From an uncultured Collinsella sp. (lineage in GTDB: Bacteria; Actinomycetota; Coriobacteriia; Coriobacteriales; Coriobacteriaceae), in the NCBI GenBank assembly GCA_900759335.1, contig CAAEUX010000066.1:1-7143 (forward strand): a DNA stretch of 7,143 nucleotides, given 5' to 3'. Shown here one piece after another: positions 1 through 5,733 of this stretch; position 1 is the stretch's first letter, and each line of letters starts with the position of its first letter. Under the pieces are notes generated by a model. The model saw nothing but the letters and a program-made list of their open reading frames with translations, ran no database searches and was not told the origin of the DNA. Made by a program: the position numbers and the translations under genes.

Positions 1-49
1 CCTCAATCGTAGCCCGAGATGGTCCCAGGCTGACAATTTCGACTGTAAT

Positions 50-97
50 GGACGTTCTTAAACGACTAGTCAAACAAGAACGTCCCCAACGACTAGG
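50..97 (-). repeat. Interleaved direct and inverted repeat element
   Basis: Read on the minus strand, this 48-nt segment contains CTAGTCGTT twice (88-96 and 61-69). After the first copy comes GGACGTTCTT (76-85), and after the second its exact inverse complement AAGAACGTCC (50-59). The direct repeats therefore alternate with the arms of a 10-bp hairpin whose loop is 16 nt. An 8-bp palindrome, GACTAGTC (64-71), lies inside the loop. An 11-bp match to the first unit recurs at 7051-7061. The regularity suggests a dispersed REP-like element, but copy number cannot be judged from one window. It lies downstream of the terminator at 102-143, so it is probably not part of the epimerase transcript. Confidence 0.5.
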
Positions 98-101
98 CAT
101 G

Positions 102-143
102 AAAAAGGCAAGGCATAGACCTTCTGGTCATACCTTGCCTTTT
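102..143 (-). terminator. Bidirectional intrinsic terminator after the epimerase gene
   Basis: AAAAGGCAAGG (103-113) pairs perfectly with CCTTGCCTTTT (133-143). Inside the loop, GACC (118-121) pairs with GGTC (126-129) around a TTCT loop. On the minus strand the hairpin ends in five T residues (complement of 102-106), as expected for a Rho-independent terminator serving the minus-strand epimerase gene, whose stop is about 70 nt away. On the plus strand the stem itself ends in TTTT, so it could also stop transcription entering from the left. Confidence 0.8.
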
Positions 144-187
144 GAATGACAAATTGTCGCTCTGGGTGGCGCGCAGCGTCGACTGGC

Positions 188-209
188 CCGCCGTTCGTCA
201 GAACGGCGG
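188..209. other. Perfect GC-rich hairpin just after the epimerase stop
   Basis: CCGCCGTTC (188-196) and GAACGGCGG (201-209) form a perfect 9-bp stem with a four-base loop, starting 6 nt beyond the stop codon of the minus-strand epimerase gene. No T-run follows on either strand, so it is not a complete intrinsic terminator. It may protect the mRNA 3' end or act together with the stronger terminator at 102-143. Confidence 0.5.
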
Positions 210-214
210 AACCT

Positions 215-1108
215 CTAGAGCAAAGTGACGCTAAAGCTGCGGACGTCCGTCTCGCCCGGCGCCAGCGTAATGGTGTTGACCTTGTGCTCAAAGACATCGT
301 CCTCGGTGTCCATGGTGGTATGACCGGTCCAGGGCTCGAGCGCCACAAACGGAGCGTCGTTGGCAGCAGACCACACGCCGATGTACTTAAAGCCCTCAAA
401 GTCGATCTTGACGCCGTGGCCCGACTTGCGGCCGCGCAGTGTGAGCGTGGAGCCCGGGACATCGGTGAACATGATGGCGTCATTATCGAAGCTGCGGTGC
501 GTGATGGGCAGCACGTCCGAGCTATCGGGAGCCTTGTAACTACCCTCGAACGTCATAAGACCGTCGGGCGTGATGATGGGGACCTCGTTCGTCCAAGCCT
601 CGGTAAACGCCAGCTCGTAATCCTCGAATGCCTCGTCCTCGGCACCGGGAGCCGGTACGTTAAACGCGGGGTGGCCGCCCACCGAGAACGGCAGGTCCAC
701 GTCGCCGGTGTTGGTGACGGCAAAGGTCTGCGTGAGGGTGGCGTCGCCGGTCAGGGCATAGGTCATGTTGAGCTTAAAGTGGAACGGAAAGGCCTTGAGC
801 GACTCGGGCGTGTCGGTGATCTCGTACGTTACCGAGGAGCCGTCCTCCGAAACCTCGACCAGCTTGTGCTCGACGATGCGCGCGAGGCCGTGGCGCGGCA
901 TCTCGCAGGTGCCGGCCGCAGACGTTGCCGTGTTGTTGCGCAGCGAGCCCACAATAGGGAACAGGATGGGCGCGTGCTTGCCCCAAAAGGCCGGGTCGCC
1001 CTGCCACAGATACTCGTTGCCGTTGAGGGCAAGGCTCGTGAGCTGGGCGCCCATGGAATCGATGGCCGCGGTGAGGCCGCCGCGCTTGATGGTAGTGACG
1101 GTAGACAT
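215..1108 (-). CDS. Aldose 1-epimerase family protein (LacX-like mutarotase)
   Basis: A 297-residue cytosolic protein of the galactose mutarotase-like fold, expected to interconvert the alpha and beta anomers of an aldose or aldose phosphate. Visible family motifs are FWGKHAPILFPIVG (41-54), MPRHGLARI with His73, GGHPAFNVP (144-152) with His146, and ALEPW with Glu258. The two His and the Glu fit the usual general acid and base positions. The arrangement resembles the LacX-like subfamily more than classical GalM, and the exact sugar cannot be read from sequence. The start at 1108 is chosen because GGAGG lies 7 nt upstream; an in-frame ATG eight codons earlier lacks such a site. The gene follows the membrane-protein gene in the same direction after a 108-nt gap, which contains an operator-like palindrome, so it may have its own control. 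Confidence 0.9.
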   Translation of the reverse strand: MSTVTTIKRGGLTAAIDSMGAQLTSLALNGNEYLWQGDPAFWGKHAPILFPIVGSLRNNTATSAAGTCEMPRHGLARIVEHKLVEVSEDGSSVTYEITDTPESLKAFPFHFKLNMTYALTGDATLTQTFAVTNTGDVDLPFSVGGHPAFNVPAPGAEDEAFEDYELAFTEAWTNEVPIITPDGLMTFEGSYKAPDSSDVLPITHRSFDNDAIMFTDVPGSTLTLRGRKSGHGVKIDFEGFKYIGVWSAANDAPFVALEPWTGHTTMDTEDDVFEHKVNTITLAPGETDVRSFSVTLL

Positions 1109-1112
1109 GCTA

Positions 1113-1120
1113 CTTCCTCC
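1113..1120 (-). promoter_or_regulatory. Ribosome binding site fixing the epimerase start
   Basis: GGAGGAAG on the minus strand ends 4 nt before the ATG at 1108, with the GGAGG core 7 nt away. It selects this ATG over the in-frame one at 1132, which would place the site inside the coding region. Confidence 0.8.
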
Positions 1121-1128
1121 AAAAGTAA

Positions 1129-1151
1129 ACAATAGTGTCGAGGGCTATTGT
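1129..1151 (-). promoter_or_regulatory. Operator-like inverted repeat upstream of the epimerase gene
   Basis: ACAATAG (1129-1135) and CTATTGT (1145-1151) are perfect 7-bp inverted arms separated by 9 nt, ending 8 nt upstream of the ribosome binding site. Two half-sites about 1.5 helical turns apart are typical of a dimeric repressor site, and sugar-enzyme genes are often controlled this way. A short RNA hairpin is an alternative. I found no convincing -35/-10 pair in the 1109-1216 gap, so the operator role is an inference. Confidence 0.4.
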
Positions 1152-1216
1152 CCCACTCTTGGCGGCGGGACGGCAGGCGATTATTGAGTAGCCATAGCGG
1201 AATGAGCGGCGGGCGC

Positions 1217-2086
1217 CTACTGGGTATCCACGTAAAGGTCGAACCCGCCCTGCGGTGTAGTGTCGACCGTGTCGAGCGCCTGTGAGTTAAAGCTCACGGG
1301 GACCATGCGCTTTGAGGCACGGAAGCGCGTACCGTCGGTGGCGACGGGCGGTTCATCGACGGTGAGCTCGTAGTCGCCGGGCTTAAGCTCGATGCCGTCA
1401 CCAGCGGAATTGACGTATTGATACTCGTCAATCGTCTGCCCTTTGAGCGTGCGCCCCACGATGTGAATGAGCATTTGGCTGTCGCCGCGCGCGGTGTCCC
1501 ACGTCGCGCCGTCCTTGACCTCGACCGACACATGTACCGAGCGCGTGCGGCCGAGCGATTGCTCGACAGACATCTCGACCTTGGCGGCGTCTTGACGCTG
1601 CTGCTCGACATGGCTCCAAACGCTACCGATTGCCGAGCAGGCGATAACGCCGGCCATGAAGGCGATGAGGATGGGGCCGAGCGGAGAACGGCGGCCCGCG
1701 TCTTCCTCACGAGCCAGGTCGGGGCGATGCGTGGGCGCAGGCGCCTGGGCGCCTTGCGCGGGCACGTCGAGAATGCTGAAAGATGCTGTACTGCCGGGGT
1801 CGATGTTATGGCGCGGCTGCGGGGTCTTGGCCGGCGAGATGGACATGTCCGCCGGCTCACCGAGTGTGGCCGTGGCATCGGCCTTAGCCTCATCGGCCTC
1901 GGCTTGGGCCCAAGCCTGCTCAAAGGTCAGGGGCTCGGCGGCATCGGAGGCGGCATCAGGCTCGACAGCGGCATCGTTGCCGGTCTCGTCCTCGTCGCTC
2001 GACACGTCACGCGACGCGGGCTCGTCCCACTCCTCGTCCGGAGCCTCGCCCTCGCTATACCACCATTCAAAGTTATCGATATCCAT
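1217..2086 (-). CDS. Single-pass membrane protein with acidic N-terminus, unknown function
   Basis: I do not recognise a family for this 289-residue protein. Residues 1-75 are rich in Asp, Glu and Ala, and residues 76-132 are a Pro/Ala linker. One hydrophobic segment at about 137-157 follows positive residues (GRR, 131-133), which predicts an inside N-terminus and an outside C-terminus. Residues 158-182 are polar and probably helical. The remainder (183-289) looks beta-rich and ends in a compact region with LKPGDYELTVDEPPV and FDLYVD, as in small Ig-like or prealbumin-like surface domains. There is no signal peptidase site, lipobox or sorting motif. The start at 2086 is supported by AAGGGG 8 nt upstream (2095-2100). 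A TATAAG box lies at 2128-2133. The gene precedes the epimerase gene on the same strand. Confidence 0.72.
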   Translation of the reverse strand: MDIDNFEWWYSEGEAPDEEWDEPASRDVSSDEDETGNDAAVEPDAASDAAEPLTFEQAWAQAEADEAKADATATLGEPADMSISPAKTPQPRHNIDPGSTASFSILDVPAQGAQAPAPTHRPDLAREEDAGRRSPLGPILIAFMAGVIACSAIGSVWSHVEQQRQDAAKVEMSVEQSLGRTRSVHVSVEVKDGATWDTARGDSQMLIHIVGRTLKGQTIDEYQYVNSAGDGIELKPGDYELTVDEPPVATDGTRFRASKRMVPVSFNSQALDTVDTTPQGGFDLYVDTQ

Positions 2087-2127
2087 ACGGGGCGCCCCTT
2101 AGGCCTCGCAAATAAACACTCGCTAGT

Positions 2128-2133
2128 CTTATA
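2128..2133 (-). promoter_or_regulatory. Candidate -10 box of the membrane-protein gene
   Basis: TATAAG on the minus strand differs from the consensus at one base and lies 41 nt upstream of the ATG at 2086, giving a plausible leader of about 35 nt. The -35 region is poor: GTGAGC at 18-bp spacing matches only three of six bases. Confidence 0.35.
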
Positions 2134-2172
2134 CCCCCAGACGGCACCGAAGCTCACCCGCGCCGGACACGA

Positions 2173-2237
2173 AAACCGTCACAACATTCGACGTTTTTCC
2201 TCGTTTTCGAGATTTTCATCGAATGTTGTGACGGTTT
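2173..2237. repeat. Long intergenic palindrome A with internal hairpin
   Basis: Arms of 19 nt (2173-2191 and 2219-2237) are perfect inverse complements and contain GTCACAACATTCGA. The 27-nt loop holds a second small hairpin, CTCG-TTTT-CGAG (2200-2211). The total length is 65 nt. It lies between divergent genes, so a terminator role is unlikely unless it blocks read-through. A short TGTGACAAAG palindrome follows 18 nt to the right. Palindrome B at 4118-4181 shares the length, the internal hairpin and the position next to a short palindrome, but not the arm sequence. Confidence 0.75.
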
Positions 2238-2255
2238 AGGCGGCAGCCACGCCGC

Positions 2256-2290
2256 GAATGTGACAAAGAGACTGTCCCTTTGTCACATTC
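2256..2290 (-). repeat. Short palindromic element, copy 1
   Basis: Positions 2256-2268 pair with 2278-2290 (13 bp). One A/C mismatch follows (2269 and 2277), then two more pairs around a CTG centre. The plus-strand right half ACTGTCCCTTTGTCACAT (2271-2288) is identical in all three copies in this window. The mismatch becomes a U-G pair if the minus strand is transcribed, so the element is assigned to that strand. It sits in the leader region of the MFS gene. An in-frame GTG inside it (2260) could be mistaken for a gene start. Confidence 0.8.
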
Positions 2291-2293
2291 TGT

Positions 2294-2299
2294 TAGAGT
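2294..2299 (+). promoter_or_regulatory. Possible extended -10 of the MFS gene
   Basis: TG-T-TAGAGT (2291-2299) resembles an extended -10 element; the hexamer TAGAGT matches four of six consensus bases. It lies just right of the short palindrome, which would cover the -35 region. There is no good -35. A 13-nt palindrome, GGGATTGAATCCC (2304-2316), lies around the predicted start of transcription and could be an operator. Both readings are weak. Confidence 0.25.
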
Positions 2300-2334
2300 T
2301 GCAGGGATTGAATCCCGCTTATTCACGCGACATT

Positions 2335-2338
2335 GGAG
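2335..2338 (+). promoter_or_regulatory. Ribosome binding site selecting a TTG start
   Basis: GGAG lies 8 nt before the TTG at 2347. The in-frame GTG at 2338 overlaps this site, and the GTG at 2260 lies inside a palindromic repeat with no ribosome site, so the TTG is the best start. Confidence 0.6.
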
Positions 2339-2346
2339 TGACAACC

Positions 2347-3588
2347 TTGACCGCCGCAACCACGCCAAAAAGTAAGTCAACCGCCGCCGCGCTCTCCCCC
2401 GCGCGCACCAATCTTTGCCTGGCGCTGCTCGTGCTGTTGGGATTCTCGCTCGGCTGCTCCGAGTTCGTGGTCATCGGCATCGAAAGCGACCTAGCGACGG
2501 AACTCGGCGTATCGCTTGCCACCGCAGGCCAACTTATTAGCGTGTTCGCACTGATCTACGCTATCTCGACGCCGGTGCTCGCGCTCAGTACGGGGCGTTT
2601 TCGCCGCTACCAGCTGCTCGTGTGCTACAGCATCGTCTTTGTGCTCGGCAACCTGGTCATGGCGTTGGCGCCCAACTTCCAGGTGCTGTTCATCTCGCGC
2701 ATCATCCTGGGCTCCGTCTCGGGCGCACTGCTCGCCGTGGGCGTGACGTACATCCCCGAGCTTCTGTCTCCGCAGCAAACTTCGCTTGCCATCTCGGTGG
2801 TATATGGTGCGTTTTCCGTGGCAATGGTCTTTGTCACTTCGATCGGCAAGTTTGTGGCCGACACGCTCGATTGGCACGTGGCCATGTACGGCACGCTGGC
2901 CTTTGCCGTTCTGATCTGCGGAGCGCTCGTGGCGTTTATGCCGCGCGCTGGGCAAACCGACGAGCCCGCCACTTTTCGCGAGCAGGCGGGTCTGCTACGC
3001 GAGCCGAGCATCATCACCGGCATGCTCATCTTTTTGTTTGGCGTGGGGTCGGTCTACGTTTTCTACGGCTACGTGACGCCTTATCTTGAGCAGGTGCTGG
3101 GCATGGGCACGGTCGAAGCCAGTACCACGCTCATGGCCTACGGCGTGTTCTGCCTGATCTCGAACATCCTGGGCGGATGGATCGATGCGCGCTTTGGCAT
3201 GAAGGCGCTACTCGTGACGTTTGTGCTGCAGGCTGCAGCGTTACTCGGACTGTTTGCTGTGGGCGGCACCATGCCGCTCGCGCTGGTCTTTGTCTTTAGC
3301 CTGGCGCTGCTCATGTACCTGTTCTCGGTGTCGTGCATCACGCACTTTATGGACGTGGCACGCAGCCGCCATCCCAAGTCGATGGTACTCGCAAGTTCGG
3401 TTGAGCCCATGGCGTTTAACGTCGGCATCTCGTTTGGCACCGCAGTGGGCGGCACCGTGGTAAGCAGCGTTGGCATTGCATATGTAGGCGCAGTGGGTGC
3501 CGCGTTCTCGCTTGTGGCCTGGGTGCTTACGCTGGTGACGATTAAGTTGGCTCGCTGGGAACGCAAGAGGGCGATGGCGCAGGCGTAG
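2347..3588 (+). CDS. Major facilitator superfamily efflux transporter (DHA1, AraJ/YdhP-like)
   Basis: A 413-residue inner-membrane protein with about 12 hydrophobic segments in two halves, separated by a polar central loop (about 199-222). The DHA1-type motif SEFVVIG occurs in TM1 (38-44). GRFRRYQ (83-89) and GGWIDARFGMK (276-286) occupy the motif A positions after TM2 and TM8, each followed by a hydrophobic helix. The layout fits proton-driven drug/H+ antiporters related to AraJ and YdhP, which export sugars, nucleosides or drugs; the substrate cannot be deduced here. The TTG start is preferred on its ribosome site and normal N-terminal length. An upstream GTG would add 29 residues encoded by a repeat. 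The phosphatase gene follows after 45 nt on the same strand, so co-transcription is likely. Confidence 0.93.
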   Translation: MTAATTPKSKSTAAALSPARTNLCLALLVLLGFSLGCSEFVVIGIESDLATELGVSLATAGQLISVFALIYAISTPVLALSTGRFRRYQLLVCYSIVFVLGNLVMALAPNFQVLFISRIILGSVSGALLAVGVTYIPELLSPQQTSLAISVVYGAFSVAMVFVTSIGKFVADTLDWHVAMYGTLAFAVLICGALVAFMPRAGQTDEPATFREQAGLLREPSIITGMLIFLFGVGSVYVFYGYVTPYLEQVLGMGTVEASTTLMAYGVFCLISNILGGWIDARFGMKALLVTFVLQAAALLGLFAVGGTMPLALVFVFSLALLMYLFSVSCITHFMDVARSRHPKSMVLASSVEPMAFNVGISFGTAVGGTVVSSVGIAYVGAVGAAFSLVAWVLTLVTIKLARWERKRAMAQA

Positions 3589-3620
3589 ATGCGATACTCG
3601 AGCTCGATGATGGCGATCGA

Positions 3621-3626
3621 AAGGAA
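3621..3626 (+). promoter_or_regulatory. Ribosome binding site fixing the phosphatase start
   Basis: AAGGAA lies 7 nt before the ATG at 3634. The ATG at 3589, directly after the MFS stop, would add 15 residues that are not part of the phosphatase fold and has no such site. Confidence 0.7.
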
Positions 3627-3633
3627 ACCGCAT

Positions 3634-4080
3634 ATGCAACGTGTACTGTTTATCTGCTATGGAAACATCTGCCGCTCGACGATGGCCGAGTCGGTGTTTA
3701 CCGAGCTGGTGCGGCGCGCCGGGCGCGCGGGCGAGTTTGTCATTGACTCCGCTGCGACCTCAACTGAGGAGATCGGCAACCCGCCGCATCATGGCACGGT
3801 CGCCAAGCTGCGTGAAGTCGGGATTCCCGTCGTTGCGCACCGTGCCCGCCAGGTGCGTCGCGCGGAGTATGGCGACTGGGACCACATTGTCTATATGGAC
3901 GACGAGAACGCCCGCGGCCTGCGGAGCATCTTTGGCGACGACCCCGACGGCAAGGTTACACGCTTGCTCGATTGGACCGAGCGCCCCGGTGACGTGGCCG
4001 ATCCCTGGTACACCGGCAACTTCGATGCCACCTACCGCGACGTGCTCGACGGTTGCACCGCTATGCTCGAGCAACTGTAG
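3634..4080 (+). CDS. Low-molecular-weight protein-tyrosine phosphatase
   Basis: A 148-residue cytosolic phosphatase of the LMW-PTP family, which hydrolyses phosphotyrosine (or phosphoarginine in some members) through a cysteinyl-phosphate intermediate. The P-loop CYGNICRS (8-15) gives the nucleophile Cys8 and phosphate-binding Arg14. Asp123 in DPWY (123-126) is the general acid; the usual DPYY has Trp in place of the first Tyr. The P-loop is followed by TMAES rather than the commoner PMAE. Length and motif order match the family, so the gene appears intact. It lies 45 nt downstream of the transporter gene. No tyrosine kinase or capsule gene is visible nearby, so the substrate is open. Confidence 0.95.
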   Translation: MQRVLFICYGNICRSTMAESVFTELVRRAGRAGEFVIDSAATSTEEIGNPPHHGTVAKLREVGIPVVAHRARQVRRAEYGDWDHIVYMDDENARGLRSIFGDDPDGKVTRLLDWTERPGDVADPWYTGNFDATYRDVLDGCTAMLEQL

Positions 4081-4117
4081 ACAAGCGAGGTCGCGAGCCA
4101 CGTCTCCGGCGCGAAAC

Positions 4118-4181
4118 GAGCGTGGATTTTCTCCCACTTTGAGCGTTCGAGTGCGCTCTAAACGGGAGAAAATCCACACTC
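4118..4181. repeat. Long intergenic palindrome B with internal hairpin
   Basis: GTGGATTTTCTCCC (4122-4135) is the exact inverse complement of 4164-4177, and a GAG/CTC extension follows beyond one mismatch. The interior holds another stem, GAGCG (4141-4145) with CGCTC (4154-4158), so nearly the whole 64 nt folds into one long hairpin. It begins 38 nt after the phosphatase stop, between convergent genes, and could limit read-through from either side, but there is no T-run after the stem. Short palindrome copy 2 starts 4 nt to the right, the same order as palindrome A and copy 1. Confidence 0.75.
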
Positions 4182-4185
4182 ATGA

Positions 4186-4216
4186 ATGTGACAAAGGGAC
4201 TGTCCCTTTGTCACAT
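4186..4216 (-). repeat. Short palindromic element, copy 2 (perfect)
   Basis: ATGTGACAAAGGGA (4186-4199) and TCCCTTTGTCACAT (4203-4216) form a perfect 14-bp stem around CTG. This is the best-paired of the three copies. On the minus strand it starts 12 nt after the ATPase stop codon, so it would form a 3'-end hairpin on that mRNA. It lacks a T-tail. Confidence 0.85.
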
Positions 4217-4228
4217 CCGGGACTGGCC

Positions 4229-5590
4229 CTAGACCGGCTTGACCTCCAGCTTTATCCCCTCGGCACAGGAGTCGCCCAAAACATCCGAAAGGGCCCAGGT
4301 CGCATATAGCGGCAAATAGAGAACCGCTCCGTTGCGCTCAACGTTGCCTCTCGAGAAAACAACCCCGAGCCTTACGCCATATTCAGCCGTATCAAGCACA
4401 TGACCGAGCGCAGCGTGCGCGTGGTAATAGGAGCCCGATTTAACCTCGATCGGAACAGCCGTCCCATCCGGTCCATCGACCACAAAGTCCACTTCACCGC
4501 GCTTTTTTGTCTGATAGTAGTAAAGCTGGCGATTTTGGGTAGTCAGCTGCTGGGCCACCACGTTTTCGTAAATGCCGCCCAGGTTGGGCTCCTTGCTATC
4601 AAGATACGCCGCTTGGGCGACTCCAACGGGGTAGCGCGCCATCAACATGCCCGTATCCGATTGATATAGCTTGAACTGCGATGGCCGTGCCGTCTTGAGC
4701 AGGGGCGATTTTGGCTCGGTTACGATATCGGCTTTGAGAGCAACGCCGGCATCGACAAGCCAGACAAAACCTCGCTGGTACTTCTCATAATGCGCCTTGG
4801 GGTCAATGGAATTGAGCACGAAACGCTTGTGTTCGCCCTCAAGCATAATGGGGAGCTGATCGTAGATGCTCTGCACCTGAAGGGCACACCCGCTTGCATA
4901 CTTGGAAATATCCCGTCGGTACTGTTCGTTGAGCTCGGACTGTAGCTGACGAACAGAGGCAAGGTCGCCCTGCGTGTCAAGGAAACGCTGCACGACCTCC
5001 GGCATTCCGCCGACAACGGTATAGGTCCTGAAGTTTGCCATCATCGCGTCATGAATGTAATCAGGAATGGGCCTCTCGCTGATACACGCGTCACGTATCG
5101 TTTGGCGAGCCCCCTCGCTCACTCCGGTTGCCCAGCAAAACTCCTCGAAATCGAGCGGGAACATCCTAAGCTCGTGGACATACCCCACGGGATAGGACCT
5201 GACGCCCTTGAACTGAGTCCCGAGCATTGACCCCGAAAACGCCCAACGGCACCTCCCGTCCTCAACAAGGAACTTTGCCATCGTCATGATGTCGGGGGCC
5301 TCTTGGACCTCATCGATAAACACGAGCGTTTTGCCTGGTGCAATCGACTTTCCCGAAAGAAGCGTCACCCTGCTGATGAAATCATCGGCATCCCGCGCCT
5401 CGAGAAGAGCATCTTTTGCCTGGCGATTTTCCATGAGGTTAAGCTCGATGTAGGTTGCATGGTTGGCTTTGCCAAATGCGCGAATCGAATAGCTTTTGCC
5501 AATCTGGCGAGAACCCGTAATGAATAAGGCCTTTTGCTCGGCAGACTTCAGCCAGCGCTCCAGCTCTGCAGCTATTTTCCTGCGCAGCAT
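4229..5590 (-). CDS. AAA-type ATPase with C-terminal DUF4143 nuclease-like domain
   Basis: A 453-residue cytosolic protein of the AAA_14/DUF4143 type. The P-loop GSRQIGKS (26-33) carries Lys32. Walker B is LVFIDE (89-94), and AFSGS (117-121) fits sensor 1. A conserved FPLDFEEF stretch ends the ATPase part (144-151). The C-terminal domain contains GGIYENVVAQQL (338-349) and then GEVDF (365-369) with IEVKSG (381-386), the D...ExK layout of PD-(D/E)xK nuclease folds. Activity of that fold is not established for this family, whose biological role is generally unknown. All motifs are intact. The start at 5590 is supported by GAGGGGAG; an upstream TTG (5614) is less likely. Two hand-counted 60-nt samples are 47 and 50 % GC, against 62 % in a pdxK sample, which hints at horizontal acquisition. 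Confidence 0.95.
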   Translation of the reverse strand: MLRRKIAAELERWLKSAEQKALFITGSRQIGKSYSIRAFGKANHATYIELNLMENRQAKDALLEARDADDFISRVTLLSGKSIAPGKTLVFIDEVQEAPDIMTMAKFLVEDGRCRWAFSGSMLGTQFKGVRSYPVGYVHELRMFPLDFEEFCWATGVSEGARQTIRDACISERPIPDYIHDAMMANFRTYTVVGGMPEVVQRFLDTQGDLASVRQLQSELNEQYRRDISKYASGCALQVQSIYDQLPIMLEGEHKRFVLNSIDPKAHYEKYQRGFVWLVDAGVALKADIVTEPKSPLLKTARPSQFKLYQSDTGMLMARYPVGVAQAAYLDSKEPNLGGIYENVVAQQLTTQNRQLYYYQTKKRGEVDFVVDGPDGTAVPIEVKSGSYYHAHAALGHVLDTAEYGVRLGVVFSRGNVERNGAVLYLPLYATWALSDVLGDSCAEGIKLEVKPV

Positions 5591-5595
5591 AGGCT

Positions 5596-5603
5596 CTCCC
5601 CTC
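5596..5603 (-). promoter_or_regulatory. Ribosome binding site fixing the ATPase start
   Basis: GAGGGGAG on the minus strand ends 5 nt before the ATG at 5590. The start codons eight or seven codons upstream (TTG, ATG) would put this site inside the coding sequence. Confidence 0.75.
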
Positions 5604-5614
5604 AGTGTCATCAA

Positions 5615-5690
5615 ATGAAATGCAAAGTTTTATACGCTTGATTATCGATGAAACGCAGAATTTTTAGAACCTAAAATCGGATGAAATGCA
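5615..5690 (-). repeat. Three motif copies at exact 33-bp spacing before the ATPase gene
   Basis: ATGAAATGCA (5615-5624), ATGAAACGCA (5648-5657) and ATGAAATGCA (5681-5690) begin exactly 33 bp apart, while the sequence between them is only loosely alike. Copies 2 and 3 are preceded by ATCG and TCGG. Thirty-three base pairs is about three helical turns, so a protein bound at each site would face the same side of the DNA. A TATAAA box (5629-5634) lies between copies 1 and 2, which places copy 2 near the -35 region and copy 1 near the start of transcription. An inverted repeat, TTTTAG-AAC-CTAAAA (5662-5676), lies between copies 2 and 3. This looks like an operator array. Confidence 0.6.
5629..5634 (-). 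promoter_or_regulatory. Candidate -10 box of the ATPase gene
   Basis: TATAAA on the minus strand lies 38 nt upstream of the ATG at 5590 in the most AT-rich part of the window. No good -35 hexamer is present at 16-18 bp; the phased motif occupies that place, which would suit activator-dependent or repressed transcription. Confidence 0.45.
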
Positions 5691-5733
5691 GAGATTTGAG
5701 ATTACAAGCATAATAGAAGGGGCACCACCGGCG

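Noticed and set aside
3..146. Open plus-strand frame entering from the left edge and ending at TGA 144-146
   Set aside because: It runs through the 48-nt repeat and the terminator hairpin, and its 47 residues match nothing I recognise, so it is probably chance. A gene end here cannot be fully excluded because the window is cut.
146..1135. Long plus-strand open frame of 329 codons
   Set aside because: It lies opposite the epimerase gene, lacks family motifs, and is explained by GC-rich codon bias.
1418..2239. Plus-strand open frame of 273 codons
   Set aside because: It is antisense to the membrane-protein gene and runs through palindrome A; there is no protein motif or ribosome site.
2173..2290. 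Tandem palindromes as a CRISPR array or riboswitch
   Set aside because: There are no regularly spaced identical direct repeats with spacers, and no aptamer pattern; each unit is a simple hairpin.
4118..4216. Palindrome B and short copy 2 as ordinary intrinsic terminators
   Set aside because: Neither stem is followed by a T-run on either strand, though they may still hinder read-through between the convergent genes.
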